This document shows positions 1 through 10,756 of a stretch of DNA of 57,108 bases, one piece after another. The notes under the pieces are model-generated. The model was not told the DNA's origin. It was given only the letters and a program-made list of their open reading frames with translations, and made no database searches. This DNA comes from Novosphingobium sediminis (GTDB lineage: Bacteria; Pseudomonadota; Alphaproteobacteria; Sphingomonadales; Sphingomonadaceae): NCBI RefSeq assembly GCF_007991615.1, contig NZ_BJYR01000028.1:1-57108 (forward strand). The letters are read 5' to 3'. Numbering within the stretch: the stretch's first letter is position 1; each line of letters starts with the position of its first letter. A program made the translations under genes and the position numbers.

Positions 1-1720
1 TTCGGTCGATCTGTTTGTCGGTTCGCCCCATGTTTCCCGCAACAGTGCCGGCGATCTGGTCTTGCGCCAGATTGGCAAGCGGGAATGGCGCCCGGCGCCG
101 GGGACACTGCCAATCGGGCATTATGAGGTGGGCTTGCGGCATGATGGTATCATGCTCGACCGTCGACGCGTCGGGGTGCTGCCGCCACAAGCAGAGGTGC
201 GAACGGTGTATCGGGCGAACCGGACAGAATTCGAACTCGCGGGTTTCGGTTCCGTTTCGATCACCCCTGCAGGGGATGCGCCGGTAATGGCGGCCACCAG
301 TGGTGATCGCTGGGTGCAGCGGCAGCAAGCGGGGCAGGTGTATCGCTTCGATGCCTGCATCGAATGGCCGAATGCGCCGCCGCTGACGGTTTCCATCGCC
401 TTTCCGGCAGAGGCCTGCATCGCCCGCTGGGACGGGCAGGTGCTTGCGCACCGCACAGTGCTGACGCTCGATGATCTGAGTGACCTCGTGGCGATCGATC
501 GCGGTGATATGACCCTGCTGGCTGACCTGCGTGATCTGCGCGGCGGCTCGCGGGCGGAAATGGCGTGGTCCTTCGCGCGCGAGATGCCGATGAGCGCGGT
601 CGCGGCGGATATTGCCAGCCTGCTGCTACCGGCCTCGCTCGATGCCGAGGTGGTGCTGGATATGAACAACGGCATCAATACCAATTGGCATGTCCGGCAG
701 TTTCCGTTCGAGCTCAAGAAGGAAGGTAGCGGCTTCGTCGCCAACCGGGCGATTGCAGACGAAGATGTCCAGCTATGCGGGCGGGCCATCGCTGATCCGC
801 TCAAGGAAGTCTGCTTCGGACCCTATTCGCTGCTGAGTGACGCGAACCATCGGCCGGTGCAATTGCCGGATGGGTTGCAAGGGGATTGGCTGGTCTTCCT
901 GCGCCGCGGCGATCGGGTCCTGACACGCCCCGCGTATATGGGCTTTGGCGGACTTTCTGAACCGGTCGGGCTGCTTGCGCAGGCCATGGTGCAACCGCAC
1001 GGACCGCTGCAAAGCAGGGCCCTTGCGGCATTCCTTGATCTGGCTTGTGAAGATGGCGCGGACGGAGAAGCCGCGCTGGGCGAGTTGCTGGAGCTGGTCA
1101 CGAGCATGCGGGGGTTGCCGCCGGTCACTTTCAATGTCCTGCCGATGCTGTCCGCAAATCCCAGGGTCCTGGCCCGGATGGCGTTTCGCGCGAACCCCAC
1201 GCAGCGCGATGCCGTCATGCATCTGGCGCTTGCGCTGCCCTTCGCGTGGTTCACCATTCCGCGCGACTGCTGGGCTGAGGCGAGGAACGCGGCCGGGCTG
1301 GTGGCGATGACACTCCTGCAGGAATTGCCCGATGCGCCGCGCTTCGCGCTGCAAATGGTGGATGCCGTGCAGAAGGCTTTGGTGGAGCAGCAACCTTTGC
1401 TGGCGCCTGTTTTCGGGCAGGGTGATCCGGTCGATTTGGAGACCGCCACGCAGGCGTTCCTGCGCAGGGCAATCGGCCGAATTCCTCGGGGTGATGGCAC
1501 GCGTTACCGCAGCAAGCTGGGTGACCGCCTGCCCGCATACTTCCTTCGGTTTGATACGGCTGTGCTCGATGCGCTCGACGCGCCGTGTGCGGCCGCGCTG
1601 GCAGTTCTGGGTGAATGGACACCTTCGGCCGAGGATATCCGCGAGCTGAAGCTGGCCGCCCGGACCTTCCCGACCTGGTTCTCCGAGGCGTTTGCCGCCT
1701 CATTGTTGGAGCAAGCATAA
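1..1720 (+). CDS. druH: DruH C-terminal part (3' fragment of a transposon-split gene)
   Basis: Open from the first bases in frame 2 with no start codon, so the gene begins elsewhere; it ends with TAA just before the GTG of the next gene. The position next to a ~2000-residue DUF1998 helicase fits DruH of Druantia type III, a large protein without well-known catalytic motifs; no recognisable motif is visible here. The frame joins the ORF at 51102-52750: the last native codons there read ...AEVSGS and this fragment starts SVDLFVGSP, sharing one serine codon. Joined, the protein is 1121 residues, in the range I recall for DruH. Bases 1-3 (TTC) match the end of the GGTTC duplicated beside the Tn3 end at 52751. 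The first usable start is a TTG at 62, but I regard this as a 5'-truncated piece. Family call is mainly by context. Confidence 0.75.
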   Translation, partial: SVDLFVGSPHVSRNSAGDLVLRQIGKREWRPAPGTLPIGHYEVGLRHDGIMLDRRRVGVLPPQAEVRTVYRANRTEFELAGFGSVSITPAGDAPVMAATSGDRWVQRQQAGQVYRFDACIEWPNAPPLTVSIAFPAEACIARWDGQVLAHRTVLTLDDLSDLVAIDRGDMTLLADLRDLRGGSRAEMAWSFAREMPMSAVAADIASLLLPASLDAEVVLDMNNGINTNWHVRQFPFELKKEGSGFVANRAIADEDVQLCGRAIADPLKEVCFGPYSLLSDANHRPVQLPDGLQGDWLVFLRRGDRVLTRPAYMGFGGLSEPVGLLAQAMVQPHGPLQSRALAAFLDLACEDGADGEAALGELLELVTSMRGLPPVTFNVLPMLSANPRVLARMAFRANPTQRDAVMHLALALPFAWFTIPRDCWAEARNAAGLVAMTLLQELPDAPRFALQMVDAVQKALVEQQPLLAPVFGQGDPVDLETATQAFLRRAIGRIPRGDGTRYRSKLGDRLPAYFLRFDTAVLDALDAPCAAALAVLGEWTPSAEDIRELKLAARTFPTWFSEAFAASLLEQA

Positions 1721-4700
1721 GTGACCCACGCCGATCCCAGCGGCATGCCGGACCGCCCAGCCACCGGACCGCTGCGCACGATGCAACTGCTGCGTGAACG
1801 CTCGGTGGAAGCTGTGCTCGGCCGCTCGGGCTTGAACCATCCTGCGCTTGTTGCGGAGATTCGGCGGAAATTCGGCGCCACCGAAGTCAGCTCGGGCGCT
1901 TTGGTACGAGAGCCGGTTATCGAAGGCGCGGCGCCGTTCCTGGTGGAAGGTCGCACTTTTGCCGATTGCAGTGGCAGCTTGCTGCATCCCGATGTGATCC
2001 GCGCGATTTCGAGCGACAAGGCGGGGGACTACCGGTTCCCACCCGAAGCGCAGCCTTATCGCCACCAGATCGAGGCGTGGGAGCACCTGACAGCGCCCGA
2101 GCGCAATTCGGTGCTGGTTTCAAGCGGGACCGGCTCGGGCAAGACCGAATGCTTCCTGATGCCGCTGCTGCACGACCTTGCAACAGAGGCCAGCCAGACC
2201 GGCCGCCTGTCTGGCGTGCGGGCTCTAGCGCTCTATCCTCTCAATGCCTTGATCGCGAGTCAGGAGGAGCGCCTGCGGGCGTGGACAGCTCCATTCGGCG
2301 ACAAGGTGCGCTTTGGCCTCTATAATGGTCTGACACCCGAACGGCTGCGCGCGCAGGACAAACCCGGGCCAGAGCAGGTTGGTGACCGCGAGACGCTGCG
2401 AAAGGATCCGCCGCCGATCCTCGTGACGAACGTCACCATGCTGGAATACATGCTGGTGCGCCGGATCGACCGCCCGTTGGTGGACAATAGCCGCGGCCAG
2501 TTGCGCTGGATCATCCTTGATGAAGCCCACAGCTATGTTGGCTCGTCCGCTGCTGAAATTGCGCTGCTTCTCCGGCGTGTCCTGCTGACGTTTGGCGTCA
2601 AGGCGCAGGATGTCCGCTTCGTCGCGACCTCTGCCACCATCGGCGGCGAAGGCGTGGATGTGACCGACGAATTGCGGCACTTCCTGCGCGATATTTCAGG
2701 GGCCGGCGAGCGCAAGATCAAGGTAGTCCTCGGCCAGCGCGAGGACGTGCTGCTCCCTCCGCCTGCGCCGTCTTCCGCGCTTGCCGCACAGGATCTGATG
2801 CGCCGCGATGCGGTCGCGGCCAGCCCTGCGGTGCAGGCTTTCGTGCGCGAGGCCGAGCGCGGCCCGGTGCCGCTGGCGCAGGCTGCCAAGCTGCTCGCCG
2901 CCGTTCAGCAGCCGCTGGAAGACGTCATCGAGGCGATTGCCGATGACCGCGACAAGCAGCGAGGGCCCTTGCTGCCCCTGCGCATTCACGGCTTCTTGCG
3001 CGCAGTGCCGGGTCTGTGGAGTTGCATCAATCCCGATTGCCGCGATGCGCCGGTCGAATGGCCCTATGGCGCGATTTCCTGCGAGAGGGTCGACACTTGC
3101 CCCTGTTGTAGCGCGCCTGTGCTGGAAATCATGTCCTGCGCCGAGTGCGGCGAACCTTACCTGGATTGCGAGGAACGCGGCGGCAAGCTTCAGGCACGCT
3201 TTACGCCCCCTGTTCAGGACGAATTTGCCGCGCTGCGCGAACGCGAGCTGACCGATGAGGATGCGGCCGATCCGGCTGAGGACAAGGACGGCGATGGGCT
3301 TTACGATGCGCAGCGCCTGTCCATCGCGGTGCGGCCGCTGCGCGGGTGCCGCGATGCGCATGTTGAGCCGCTGACCGGCACTCGGCATGATCAGGCTGCG
3401 GACGGCACGCGGCCTTACCCGGTTCACGCGGTGGATTCCTGCGGGGCCTGTGACGCGGCGGTTTCCAAGCGCATGAACGCGATCCTGCGTCCGTTCCGCT
3501 ACGGCGCGCCCTATCTCATCGGCAACGCGGCACCCGTGATGCTGGAAGGCGTGGAACCGCGCAAACTGGAAGCAGCTGGCGCCTATCGTCCTCCTGCCGA
3601 AGGACGCCAGCTGCTTTCCTTCACCGACAGCCGGCAAGGCTCCGCGCGCTTTGCGGCCAACCTCCAGACCACGTCGGAACGGGCCTTCGTGCGTGGGTTC
3701 GTGTACCATGCCGTGCAGGGCAGCATGGTTGCAGCGGGCGATGATGACCCCGAGGTCGTGAAGCTGCGCGGCGAAATCGCGACACTGGAAGGCGTAGGAT
3801 CGGAGGCGTTGGCCGAGTTGATCGCCAACAAACGGTCAGATCTTTCAGCGTTGACCGCGCCCAATATGAACGGCCTTGCATGGCCGGAATTGCGCAGGGG
3901 ACTGGCCGCGCAGCCCGAGGTTCACACGTGGATGACAAAGGTTTGGGGCTCGCGTGAAGAGCGCTTCCGGAAGGATCCGCTGGCGTTTGCCGAATTCCTG
4001 CTGCTGCGCGAATTCAACCGCCGTCCGCGGCGGGGCAATACGGCTGAAACGATGGGCCTCGCCCGGTTGCGGTTCGATGCGGTCGACAGCGCCAGAACTG
4101 TACCAGCCCCGCTCTCTGCCAAGGGCAAGGGCGTGGACGATTGGCAAGGCCTGCTTTATGCGATCATCGACATGTCCGTGCGGGGCCGCACTGCCATCAG
4201 GATTGACTGGTCCGACCAGCATTGGCTGCATGCGCGCCAGCCACTTGCGACGCTGCTCCCCCCTCGTGAGAAGTCCGAGGCAAGCCGCGAATTGACATGG
4301 CCCTTTGCGAGCAAATCAGGGGTCCGCTCCAACCTTGTTGCGATATTGGAGAAGGCGCTCGGGCTGGATCGTAGCTCGGATGAAGATCGCCGTGATCTGA
4401 ACGAGGTGCTCGAAGCGGCTTGGTCGGCCTTGCAGCCTGCGCTCTATGCCCCCGAGCGACCGGGGTACGCGCTCGATTTCGCGAAAGCCCGGATTGCGCC
4501 GGTCATCGATGCATGGCGATGCCCCGTGACCGGAAATGTCCTTGCGGCGACCGCCTTGGGATTGACGCTATATGGCCATCGGGAAGGGGTTCGCCCGGCA
4601 GATCTGGCGCCCAAGCCTCTAGTGTTTCCGAAGCTTCCGGCTCCTTTTCCCAAAGGTGCGCAAGTCAGCGCACTGCGTGATTGGCTCGCCGCAGACCCGT

Positions 4701-7700
4701 CGATCCAGGCCTTGCGCGATCAAGGTGTCTGGATAAACCAGCACGACCGCATTGCACTCCTTTCGCCCTATACCCGTGCCGCAGAGCATTCGGCGCAGCA
4801 GCCTGCTGATCGCCTGCGGCGGTTCGAGGCGGAATTCAAGCGCGGCGAAATCAACATCCTGAACTGTTCGACCACGATGGAAATGGGCGTGGACATCGGT
4901 TCCGTTTCTGCCGTGATGATGACCAATGTGCCGCCATCGCTCGCCAACTATCGCCAGCGCGTCGGTCGGGCAGGGCGCCGCAAGCAGGGATTTGCCAGTT
5001 CACTGACTTATACGCGCGATACGCCGCTCGACCGCGAAACGTTCCGCGATCCGGCCGCGTATCTCCGGCGGCAGACCCGCGCGCCCAAGGTGCGACTGGA
5101 TAGCCGCCGCATTGTGCAGCGCCATGTAAACGCCCTTTTGCTGGCGCGATGGTTCGCCGCTGCTGGTGGAGAGGCGCAAAAGACGCAGGCCGGTGCGTTT
5201 TTCGGATGCCCGGAGCAAGGCGGGGCAGAGCGCATCGCAAATAGCCCAAGCCGCCTGTGCATCACGTGGATGGCATCGCCCACCGCCTGGCAAGACCTGC
5301 ACGCCGAAGTGGAGCAGCTTGTCGCAGGGACCGCGCTGGACGGAGACCGCACCGTGTTCGCGGAAGCAGCGCGGGCGCTCGAATTGGCCGAAACGGCCAT
5401 CGTTTCGGACTGGGAGATGCTTCAGGCCCAGATAGCAACCGCTGGCAAGGAGGAAGGCCGCGCCAGCCTTGAATACCAGTTGCGCAGGCTTGTCCGCGAA
5501 AACCTGCTCAAAGAGCTTGTAGTGCGCGGATTTCTTCCGGGGCATGGATTGCCGACAGCAGTCGTGCCCTTCGTGCACGAAGACAAGCGCGGCGACGAAG
5601 CCAACACTGAGGGAGGAGCGGGCGACGAGGGCAACCAGCGCCGTCGCAGCTACCCATCGCGAACCCTTGACATCGCCATCCGCGATTATGCGCCCGGATC
5701 GGAAGTGGTGGTCAATGGGCTGGTCTATCGCTCTGCCGGGGTCACGCTGAACTGGCAGCGGCCTGCCGATGATGGTCAGGCGCGAGAAGTGCAATCTTTG
5801 CGTGTATTCTGGACCTGCCCGCAATGCGGCGCCGCAGATTGCGCTGCCGTGGCGCCAGATCGCTGCCCATCCTGCCGCGATGAACTCCCGTTCGAAGCCT
5901 CACGGCGCTTTCTCGAACCTGCCGGGTTCGTAGTCGATATGGGCGAAAAGCCTCACGCCGATACCGACGACGTCAGCTACATACCGCCCGAGGCCGAGCA
6001 GATCGTGGCCCGCAACGCTCCCTGGCAACCGCTGGTCGCGCCTGAATTGGGTCGTATGCGCACCAGTGCGGACGGCCTCGTCTTCTATTCCTCACGCGGG
6101 CCCGGCCATAAGGGTTATCATATCTGCCTCGAATGCGGGCGCGCGGAATCCGCATCAGAAGCGGGCACCGGCCAGAAGCCGCTGGCAAACCACAGACCCT
6201 TGCGCGGCACGCGCCGGAACGCCGATGGGCTTTGCCCCGGCAATGAAAAGTCGTTCAAGGTTACAGCGCCAGTCGCGCTTGGCTATGAAGCTGCAACCGA
6301 TGTTGCCGAGTTTCAGCCCCAGAGCCTAGAAAACGCAGGCGCCGCCTGGGCTGTTGTCGCCGCATTGCGTGAAGCGCTGGCCAGGCGGATCGGCATCGAG
6401 ACCGGCGAAATCGGCATCGCGGTTCGTTCCGCGCGCACGCCGCTGGGGCAGCGGACGCACTCGCTCTATCTCTATGACCGCGCGGCGGGCGGGGCCGGAT
6501 TTGCACCCCAGGCCACCCGCCTGTTTGAAGACATTCTGGCCGATGCCGCGCGCATTCTGGATTGCAGCGCGCCCGGCTGTCGGCGCGGCTGTTCGGCGTG
6601 CGTGCTGACTGCGGACTTGTTTGACCAGCAGGAAGTGATCGATCGCAAGGCCGCGCTGGAATGGGCCCAAACGACGCTTGCGGCCCTTGGCACCGTAGCC
6701 GATGAGGACCGCGCCGCTCCTGAAGCGCGCTATTGCGCATCACTGGCCGATGCCCTGGTTCAGGCGGCCGAAGATGGCACAAAGGTGGTGACTATCTGGG
6801 CGGGCCCGGAAACTGACGTCGCCGGCATTGCCGATGGCTTGTTTGCGTTCACCGCGCGGCAGATTGCATCGCGCGGAACACGCATAGATGTCGCGCTGGA
6901 GCCGGATTGGCTGGAGCGGCTCGACCCCGCAGCGCGCCTCGCCCTGCGGGATGCAGCCAAGACGTTGGGACTGGAGCTGCGCAAAGGCGCGGCACCGAAG
7001 CAGCCGAATGGCGCGCGAACGTTGGCCCAGACCGATGGGGATCGCGCGAATGCCTGGGTTTCGCGCGAATCTGCCGCGGCTTGCCCCGGACTCGATTGGG
7101 GCGGCGCGGCCGTGCGCATCAGCGCGCAGTCGATACCGCTTATGCCAAGAGTTGAACTCGATACGCTCTTGCCAGCTTCGGGAACGCGGTATCTCGAACT
7201 GGCAGATGAATTGGACGGTGATCTGATTGGCTTTGGCCAGCGGTTTGCAGCGCTGCTGATGCCGCACATCCGCGCTGCAGGCGGTGAAGGCGCTCTTGCT
7301 TCCATCACCTACAACGATCGCTATCTGCAAACGCCCCTGACCGTGCGCCTGCTCGCCGAAGCGGCAAGAGGACTGCGCGATGCGCTGGGCAATCCGGAGC
7401 GCCTGCCGATCAGGATCGTGACCAACCCGCTACGCGAAAACGAACGCCAGCCTTTCGCGCCAGACCACGACTGGCAATATGGGGAAGACCGCGATGATGT
7501 GCTGACCGGTCTGCTGGAACAGGCCGGGTTTGCGGTTACACTTGAGAGCCACGATGCAACCCATGGGCGCACGATGGCCCTGCGCTTCAGCAGCGGCAAG
7601 ACTGTCCGCATCGTGTTCGACCAAGGTTTTGGCCCCTGGCGCGCGCCAAGGATCGCCCGGTTCGACTTTGGCATAGCAGCGCCGCAGCAACTGGCAAAAT

Positions 7701-7762
7701 TGTTACAATTCAATGCCCTGATAACTGCCAAGGGCGCAGGGTATATGGTAATTACGTCCTGA
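1721..7762 (+). CDS. druE: DruE, giant DEAD/DEAH-box helicase with DUF1998 (Druantia)
   Basis: 2013-residue superfamily 2 helicase. Walker A SGTGSGKTE lies near residue 135, the DEAH box (LDEAHSY) near 267, and motif VI with QRVGRAGRR near 1078, preceded by TTMEMGVDIG. A Cys-rich middle part has CPQCG and CPSC pairs (about 1365-1390). The DUF1998-type end carries YDRAAGGAGFA and a C-x-x-x-C-x-x-C cluster (about 1585-1640), followed by about 370 residues without a clear domain. Size and domain order match DruE, the signature protein of Druantia, where it is thought to act on phage DNA together with DruH. The GTG start follows the druH stop without a gap, with GGAG upstream inside druH. zorA begins 37 bases downstream, so the two defence systems are probably co-transcribed. 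The gene looks intact. Confidence 0.88.
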   Translation: MTHADPSGMPDRPATGPLRTMQLLRERSVEAVLGRSGLNHPALVAEIRRKFGATEVSSGALVREPVIEGAAPFLVEGRTFADCSGSLLHPDVIRAISSDKAGDYRFPPEAQPYRHQIEAWEHLTAPERNSVLVSSGTGSGKTECFLMPLLHDLATEASQTGRLSGVRALALYPLNALIASQEERLRAWTAPFGDKVRFGLYNGLTPERLRAQDKPGPEQVGDRETLRKDPPPILVTNVTMLEYMLVRRIDRPLVDNSRGQLRWIILDEAHSYVGSSAAEIALLLRRVLLTFGVKAQDVRFVATSATIGGEGVDVTDELRHFLRDISGAGERKIKVVLGQREDVLLPPPAPSSALAAQDLMRRDAVAASPAVQAFVREAERGPVPLAQAAKLLAAVQQPLEDVIEAIADDRDKQRGPLLPLRIHGFLRAVPGLWSCINPDCRDAPVEWPYGAISCERVDTCPCCSAPVLEIMSCAECGEPYLDCEERGGKLQARFTPPVQDEFAALRERELTDEDAADPAEDKDGDGLYDAQRLSIAVRPLRGCRDAHVEPLTGTRHDQAADGTRPYPVHAVDSCGACDAAVSKRMNAILRPFRYGAPYLIGNAAPVMLEGVEPRKLEAAGAYRPPAEGRQLLSFTDSRQGSARFAANLQTTSERAFVRGFVYHAVQGSMVAAGDDDPEVVKLRGEIATLEGVGSEALAELIANKRSDLSALTAPNMNGLAWPELRRGLAAQPEVHTWMTKVWGSREERFRKDPLAFAEFLLLREFNRRPRRGNTAETMGLARLRFDAVDSARTVPAPLSAKGKGVDDWQGLLYAIIDMSVRGRTAIRIDWSDQHWLHARQPLATLLPPREKSEASRELTWPFASKSGVRSNLVAILEKALGLDRSSDEDRRDLNEVLEAAWSALQPALYAPERPGYALDFAKARIAPVIDAWRCPVTGNVLAATALGLTLYGHREGVRPADLAPKPLVFPKLPAPFPKGAQVSALRDWLAADPSIQALRDQGVWINQHDRIALLSPYTRAAEHSAQQPADRLRRFEAEFKRGEINILNCSTTMEMGVDIGSVSAVMMTNVPPSLANYRQRVGRAGRRKQGFASSLTYTRDTPLDRETFRDPAAYLRRQTRAPKVRLDSRRIVQRHVNALLLARWFAAAGGEAQKTQAGAFFGCPEQGGAERIANSPSRLCITWMASPTAWQDLHAEVEQLVAGTALDGDRTVFAEAARALELAETAIVSDWEMLQAQIATAGKEEGRASLEYQLRRLVRENLLKELVVRGFLPGHGLPTAVVPFVHEDKRGDEANTEGGAGDEGNQRRRSYPSRTLDIAIRDYAPGSEVVVNGLVYRSAGVTLNWQRPADDGQAREVQSLRVFWTCPQCGAADCAAVAPDRCPSCRDELPFEASRRFLEPAGFVVDMGEKPHADTDDVSYIPPEAEQIVARNAPWQPLVAPELGRMRTSADGLVFYSSRGPGHKGYHICLECGRAESASEAGTGQKPLANHRPLRGTRRNADGLCPGNEKSFKVTAPVALGYEAATDVAEFQPQSLENAGAAWAVVAALREALARRIGIETGEIGIAVRSARTPLGQRTHSLYLYDRAAGGAGFAPQATRLFEDILADAARILDCSAPGCRRGCSACVLTADLFDQQEVIDRKAALEWAQTTLAALGTVADEDRAAPEARYCASLADALVQAAEDGTKVVTIWAGPETDVAGIADGLFAFTARQIASRGTRIDVALEPDWLERLDPAARLALRDAAKTLGLELRKGAAPKQPNGARTLAQTDGDRANAWVSRESAAACPGLDWGGAAVRISAQSIPLMPRVELDTLLPASGTRYLELADELDGDLIGFGQRFAALLMPHIRAAGGEGALASITYNDRYLQTPLTVRLLAEAARGLRDALGNPERLPIRIVTNPLRENERQPFAPDHDWQYGEDRDDVLTGLLEQAGFAVTLESHDATHGRTMALRFSSGKTVRIVFDQGFGPWRAPRIARFDFGIAAPQQLAKLLQFNALITAKGAGYMVITS

Positions 7763-7799
7763 TGAGCAGGAACAGGCATGTGAATGGGATGGCTTGTAA

Positions 7800-10004
7800 A
7801 TGAATAATGAAATAATCCTGCCAAATCAGTTGGTGGCATTGCTGTTCAGCAACAAATGGACGGGTTTTGTACTTGCTCTCAGCCTACTGTTGTGGGCTTG
7901 CGCGATCATCATTCGTGCGCGTTTCAAGCATCATCTGCCGTTCGAACAGGCCCTGGATATCCGGATTGCAGCGACCGACGAAGTCGCCCAGCAAGCTACT
8001 GAGCGCGATGCGCAGGACGTGTTCGCGCGCAATTTCGAAACCATCGATGCCGCGATGAATAGCGGCGAAGGGCCAGGCGCGAAACAGCTGCTCCACGCGT
8101 GGACGCAGTTCAAGGAGACCTTTGTCGACGACAGCTCCCAGACCCTATTTGAAGCAACCGCGCGGCCCGATGGATACTTCCTGCATCTCGGCAGCGAGGG
8201 CCGCGTGCTCGCATGGTGGGCGAATATCTTCGTGGCGTTGGGGCTTACTGCAACATTTCTCGGTATCATTGCCGCTCTGGCAGGCGCAGTGGCGACAGTC
8301 GGCGGCGGGAACATGCAGCAGATGCAGGCCGGCCTGATGACCTTGCTGACAATGACCGCGACCAAATTCTGGACGTCCATTGGCGGGGTAGGTGCATCGA
8401 TCATCTTGCGCTGGATGGCGCATAAATGGCAGCGCCAGACCGACCGCAAGCTCGAGACACTGTGCGAGCGGCTTGAATACGGGACCCGCTTCTCCCCGCC
8501 CCAGCGTCTTGCCGCCGAACAGCTGCGTGAGCTGAAGCAGCAGTCTGTCGCGTTGACCGAGTTCAGTCACCAGCTCGCCGCTTCGATCGGTGATGCGCTG
8601 GGCCAGCAGATGCAGCCAGTCATTTCCGGGCTGTCGGGCATTCAATCATCGCTGAATGAATTCAAGGAAGGCAGCTTCAACCAGATCGGGCAGCAACTCG
8701 GCGATGCGATCAGCAAGGGTGCTGGACTTGAAATGCAGGCTCTGGCCGGCGCGCTGGAATCGATGACCACGGGTATTGCCAGCGTCAACGACCGGCTTGA
8801 AGGCGCAAGCGGGCAAGCCAGCGAACAGATTTCAATGGCCGCGCGCGAATTCTCTGCGGCATCGCTGGCGATGACAGAGGCCTTTGCGAACCTTAACGGG
8901 AACATCGACGGAATGGCGCGCCGCATGGCAGAGCAGGCGCGGGAAGCCGATGAACGCCAGCGCGACCGGGTTAATGAGGAGCGGGAAGCGTTTGCATCCA
9001 TGGCAAGCGCCCAGCGTGATGCGCTGAACCAGGCCAGCGAGACGATCCGCAGCGCCTCGGTCGCCAGCTCGGACGACATGATCAAGGCCGTGCAAACGGC
9101 AATCGGCACTGCGATGGGTGAAAGCTCAAGAGCGATTGGCGAGGCGCTCAAAGGCTTCGAAGGCGCGACCGCCGGCATTCAAAGTGCATTTGACCAGATG
9201 CAGGGCCGCGTGGCCGAGCTAGGCGAAAAACTGGCAGGCACCACATCGGACGCAGCAGACCGCAATGCTGACGTGCTGCGCAAGGCGGCCGATGCGCTGG
9301 AGCAAGTCGCAGGCCGGACACAAGCGCAAGTGGGCGAAGTGTTGAACGAAGCCCTCCGCCGCTCAAGCGAGGAGGCTGGGCTGATGATCACCCAAGCCTT
9401 CGCAAGTTTCGGGGCGCAATTCGCGCAGGCCGGCTCTGATCTGACCGCCACCTTGAATTCGACGGCGGGACGGATGGAGGCGCTTTCCTCTGCCTTCGCG
9501 CGCTCGGCGACCTCCGCCGATGGATATGCCGAGACAATTGCGGGCGCAGGACGTGAGGCGCATCTGGCCGTCACCTCGCTGGGGCAAGCGACCCAGGCCT
9601 TGGGCGCCAGCACGGCGCCAATCCTCAAGGCAGCAACGGCCATCGAAAGCGCCACGGTGAAGGCCAGTGAAACGGTGCGAAGCCTGAACGACAGCAACGC
9701 CCGCTATCATGACCTGATTGAAAGCATGACCGGCCAGATGAAGGAGACCGCACAAGCAGCGGTCACATCTTGGGAAAGCTACCGCAACCGATTTGCAGAG
9801 GTCGACAAGTCGCTGGGTGACGCGCTCGACCGCATCCGCAGCGCATCGGCTGAACATGCCACGGCGCTCAACACCGAGGTTGGCCGGATTGACAGGGCGA
9901 TGGCGGACGCGGTTGATCGTCTGGCACCGGCACTCGATGTTCTGACCGATCTGACGGCCAGCCTTGAAGACCTGGCAGCCCGTCTGCCGATGGCGGCGGA
10001 ATAA
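7800..10004 (+). CDS. zorA: ZorA, MotA/TolQ/ExbB-like motor subunit (Zorya type I)
   Basis: 734 residues. One membrane segment lies near residues 20-38 and two further ones near 135-165 and 178-210, the latter Gly/Ala/Thr-rich as in MotA/TolQ/ExbB proton-channel subunits. A very long, Ala/Glu/Gln/Ser-rich, predicted helical tail (about 240-734) follows, as expected for the cytoplasmic ZorA tail. In Zorya, ZorA and ZorB form an inner-membrane proton-driven motor that senses phage entry and signals through the tail to cytosolic effectors. The long tail and the zorC/zorD partners indicate type I; type II instead carries zorE. The first ATG is used; no strong ribosome-binding site is visible. zorB starts two bases after the stop. 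Confidence 0.9.
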   Translation: MNNEIILPNQLVALLFSNKWTGFVLALSLLLWACAIIIRARFKHHLPFEQALDIRIAATDEVAQQATERDAQDVFARNFETIDAAMNSGEGPGAKQLLHAWTQFKETFVDDSSQTLFEATARPDGYFLHLGSEGRVLAWWANIFVALGLTATFLGIIAALAGAVATVGGGNMQQMQAGLMTLLTMTATKFWTSIGGVGASIILRWMAHKWQRQTDRKLETLCERLEYGTRFSPPQRLAAEQLRELKQQSVALTEFSHQLAASIGDALGQQMQPVISGLSGIQSSLNEFKEGSFNQIGQQLGDAISKGAGLEMQALAGALESMTTGIASVNDRLEGASGQASEQISMAAREFSAASLAMTEAFANLNGNIDGMARRMAEQAREADERQRDRVNEEREAFASMASAQRDALNQASETIRSASVASSDDMIKAVQTAIGTAMGESSRAIGEALKGFEGATAGIQSAFDQMQGRVAELGEKLAGTTSDAADRNADVLRKAADALEQVAGRTQAQVGEVLNEALRRSSEEAGLMITQAFASFGAQFAQAGSDLTATLNSTAGRMEALSSAFARSATSADGYAETIAGAGREAHLAVTSLGQATQALGASTAPILKAATAIESATVKASETVRSLNDSNARYHDLIESMTGQMKETAQAAVTSWESYRNRFAEVDKSLGDALDRIRSASAEHATALNTEVGRIDRAMADAVDRLAPALDVLTDLTASLEDLAARLPMAAE

Positions 10005-10006
10005 TC

Positions 10007-10756
10007 ATGAACATGAGCACGCGCCGTGGCCAGAGCGTCGAAGAAGAGGAGAGCTACTTCATCTCCATGGCCGACATGATGGTCGGTCTTGTTTTTGTAT
10101 TCATCATTCTGCTGATCTACTTCGCGCTGCAGTATCAGCAGAAGAGCAAGGCCTTGTCTGATGCAGGCGAAGCGCGCGCGCAGATGCTGATGGATATTCG
10201 GAACGATATCAAGCGACGCAACCCTCTTTTGCAAGTCACAGTCGATACACGTACCGGCGTTCTCCGACTGCCTGCCCAAATTCTCTTCGCAAAAGGGGAC
10301 ACCGAACTGTCGCCCGAAGGCGGTGCTGCTGTCATAACGGTGGCGCAATCGCTTGCGGCTGTGCTCCCATGTTACACCTATCCGCGGCGAACGGAGAACT
10401 GCCGTCCCACCTCGCACGGGGTCGATGCAATCTTCATTGAAGGACACACCGATAGCGACCCGTTGCAGGGGAATTCAATTATCAAAGGCAACCTTGAGTT
10501 GTCTGCCTTGCGCGCCACCAATACCTTTCGAAAGATGCGTGAGAATGTTCGCGGCCTCGACTCACTGGGAAACCGCGAAGGCCGCCCGGTTCTCTCGGTT
10601 AGCGGCTATGGGGAGGCCCGGCCGATTGACCAGGGACAAGATGAAACCGCCAAGGCGCTGAACCGCCGGATCGACCTGCGTTTCCTCATGGAAACACCGA
10701 AGGACGAAGACCTTGTCCAGATGGTCACCAAACCGCAAGGTGGCGGGAAACCATGA
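10007..10756 (+). CDS. zorB: ZorB, MotB/OmpA-like stator subunit (Zorya type I)
   Basis: 249 residues. A short cytoplasmic N-terminus leads into a single membrane helix (about residues 24-42) with an acidic residue at its entry (MADMM, D23), the likely proton-carrying Asp. The periplasmic part has an OmpA/MotB peptidoglycan-binding domain: IFIEGHTDSDP near 143, LSALRA, and VSGYGEARPI followed by NRRIDLRF near the end. ZorB anchors the ZorA/ZorB motor to the cell wall. The stop overlaps an ATG in the arrangement ATGA (10753-10756), so the next frame is translationally coupled. Confidence 0.9.
   Translation: MNMSTRRGQSVEEEESYFISMADMMVGLVFVFIILLIYFALQYQQKSKALSDAGEARAQMLMDIRNDIKRRNPLLQVTVDTRTGVLRLPAQILFAKGDTELSPEGGAAVITVAQSLAAVLPCYTYPRRTENCRPTSHGVDAIFIEGHTDSDPLQGNSIIKGNLELSALRATNTFRKMRENVRGLDSLGNREGRPVLSVSGYGEARPIDQGQDETAKALNRRIDLRFLMETPKDEDLVQMVTKPQGGGKP

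Noticed and set aside
7800..10756. zorAB as flagellar or Tol/Exb motor genes
   Set aside because: The long ZorA tail and the zorC/zorD neighbours identify Zorya.
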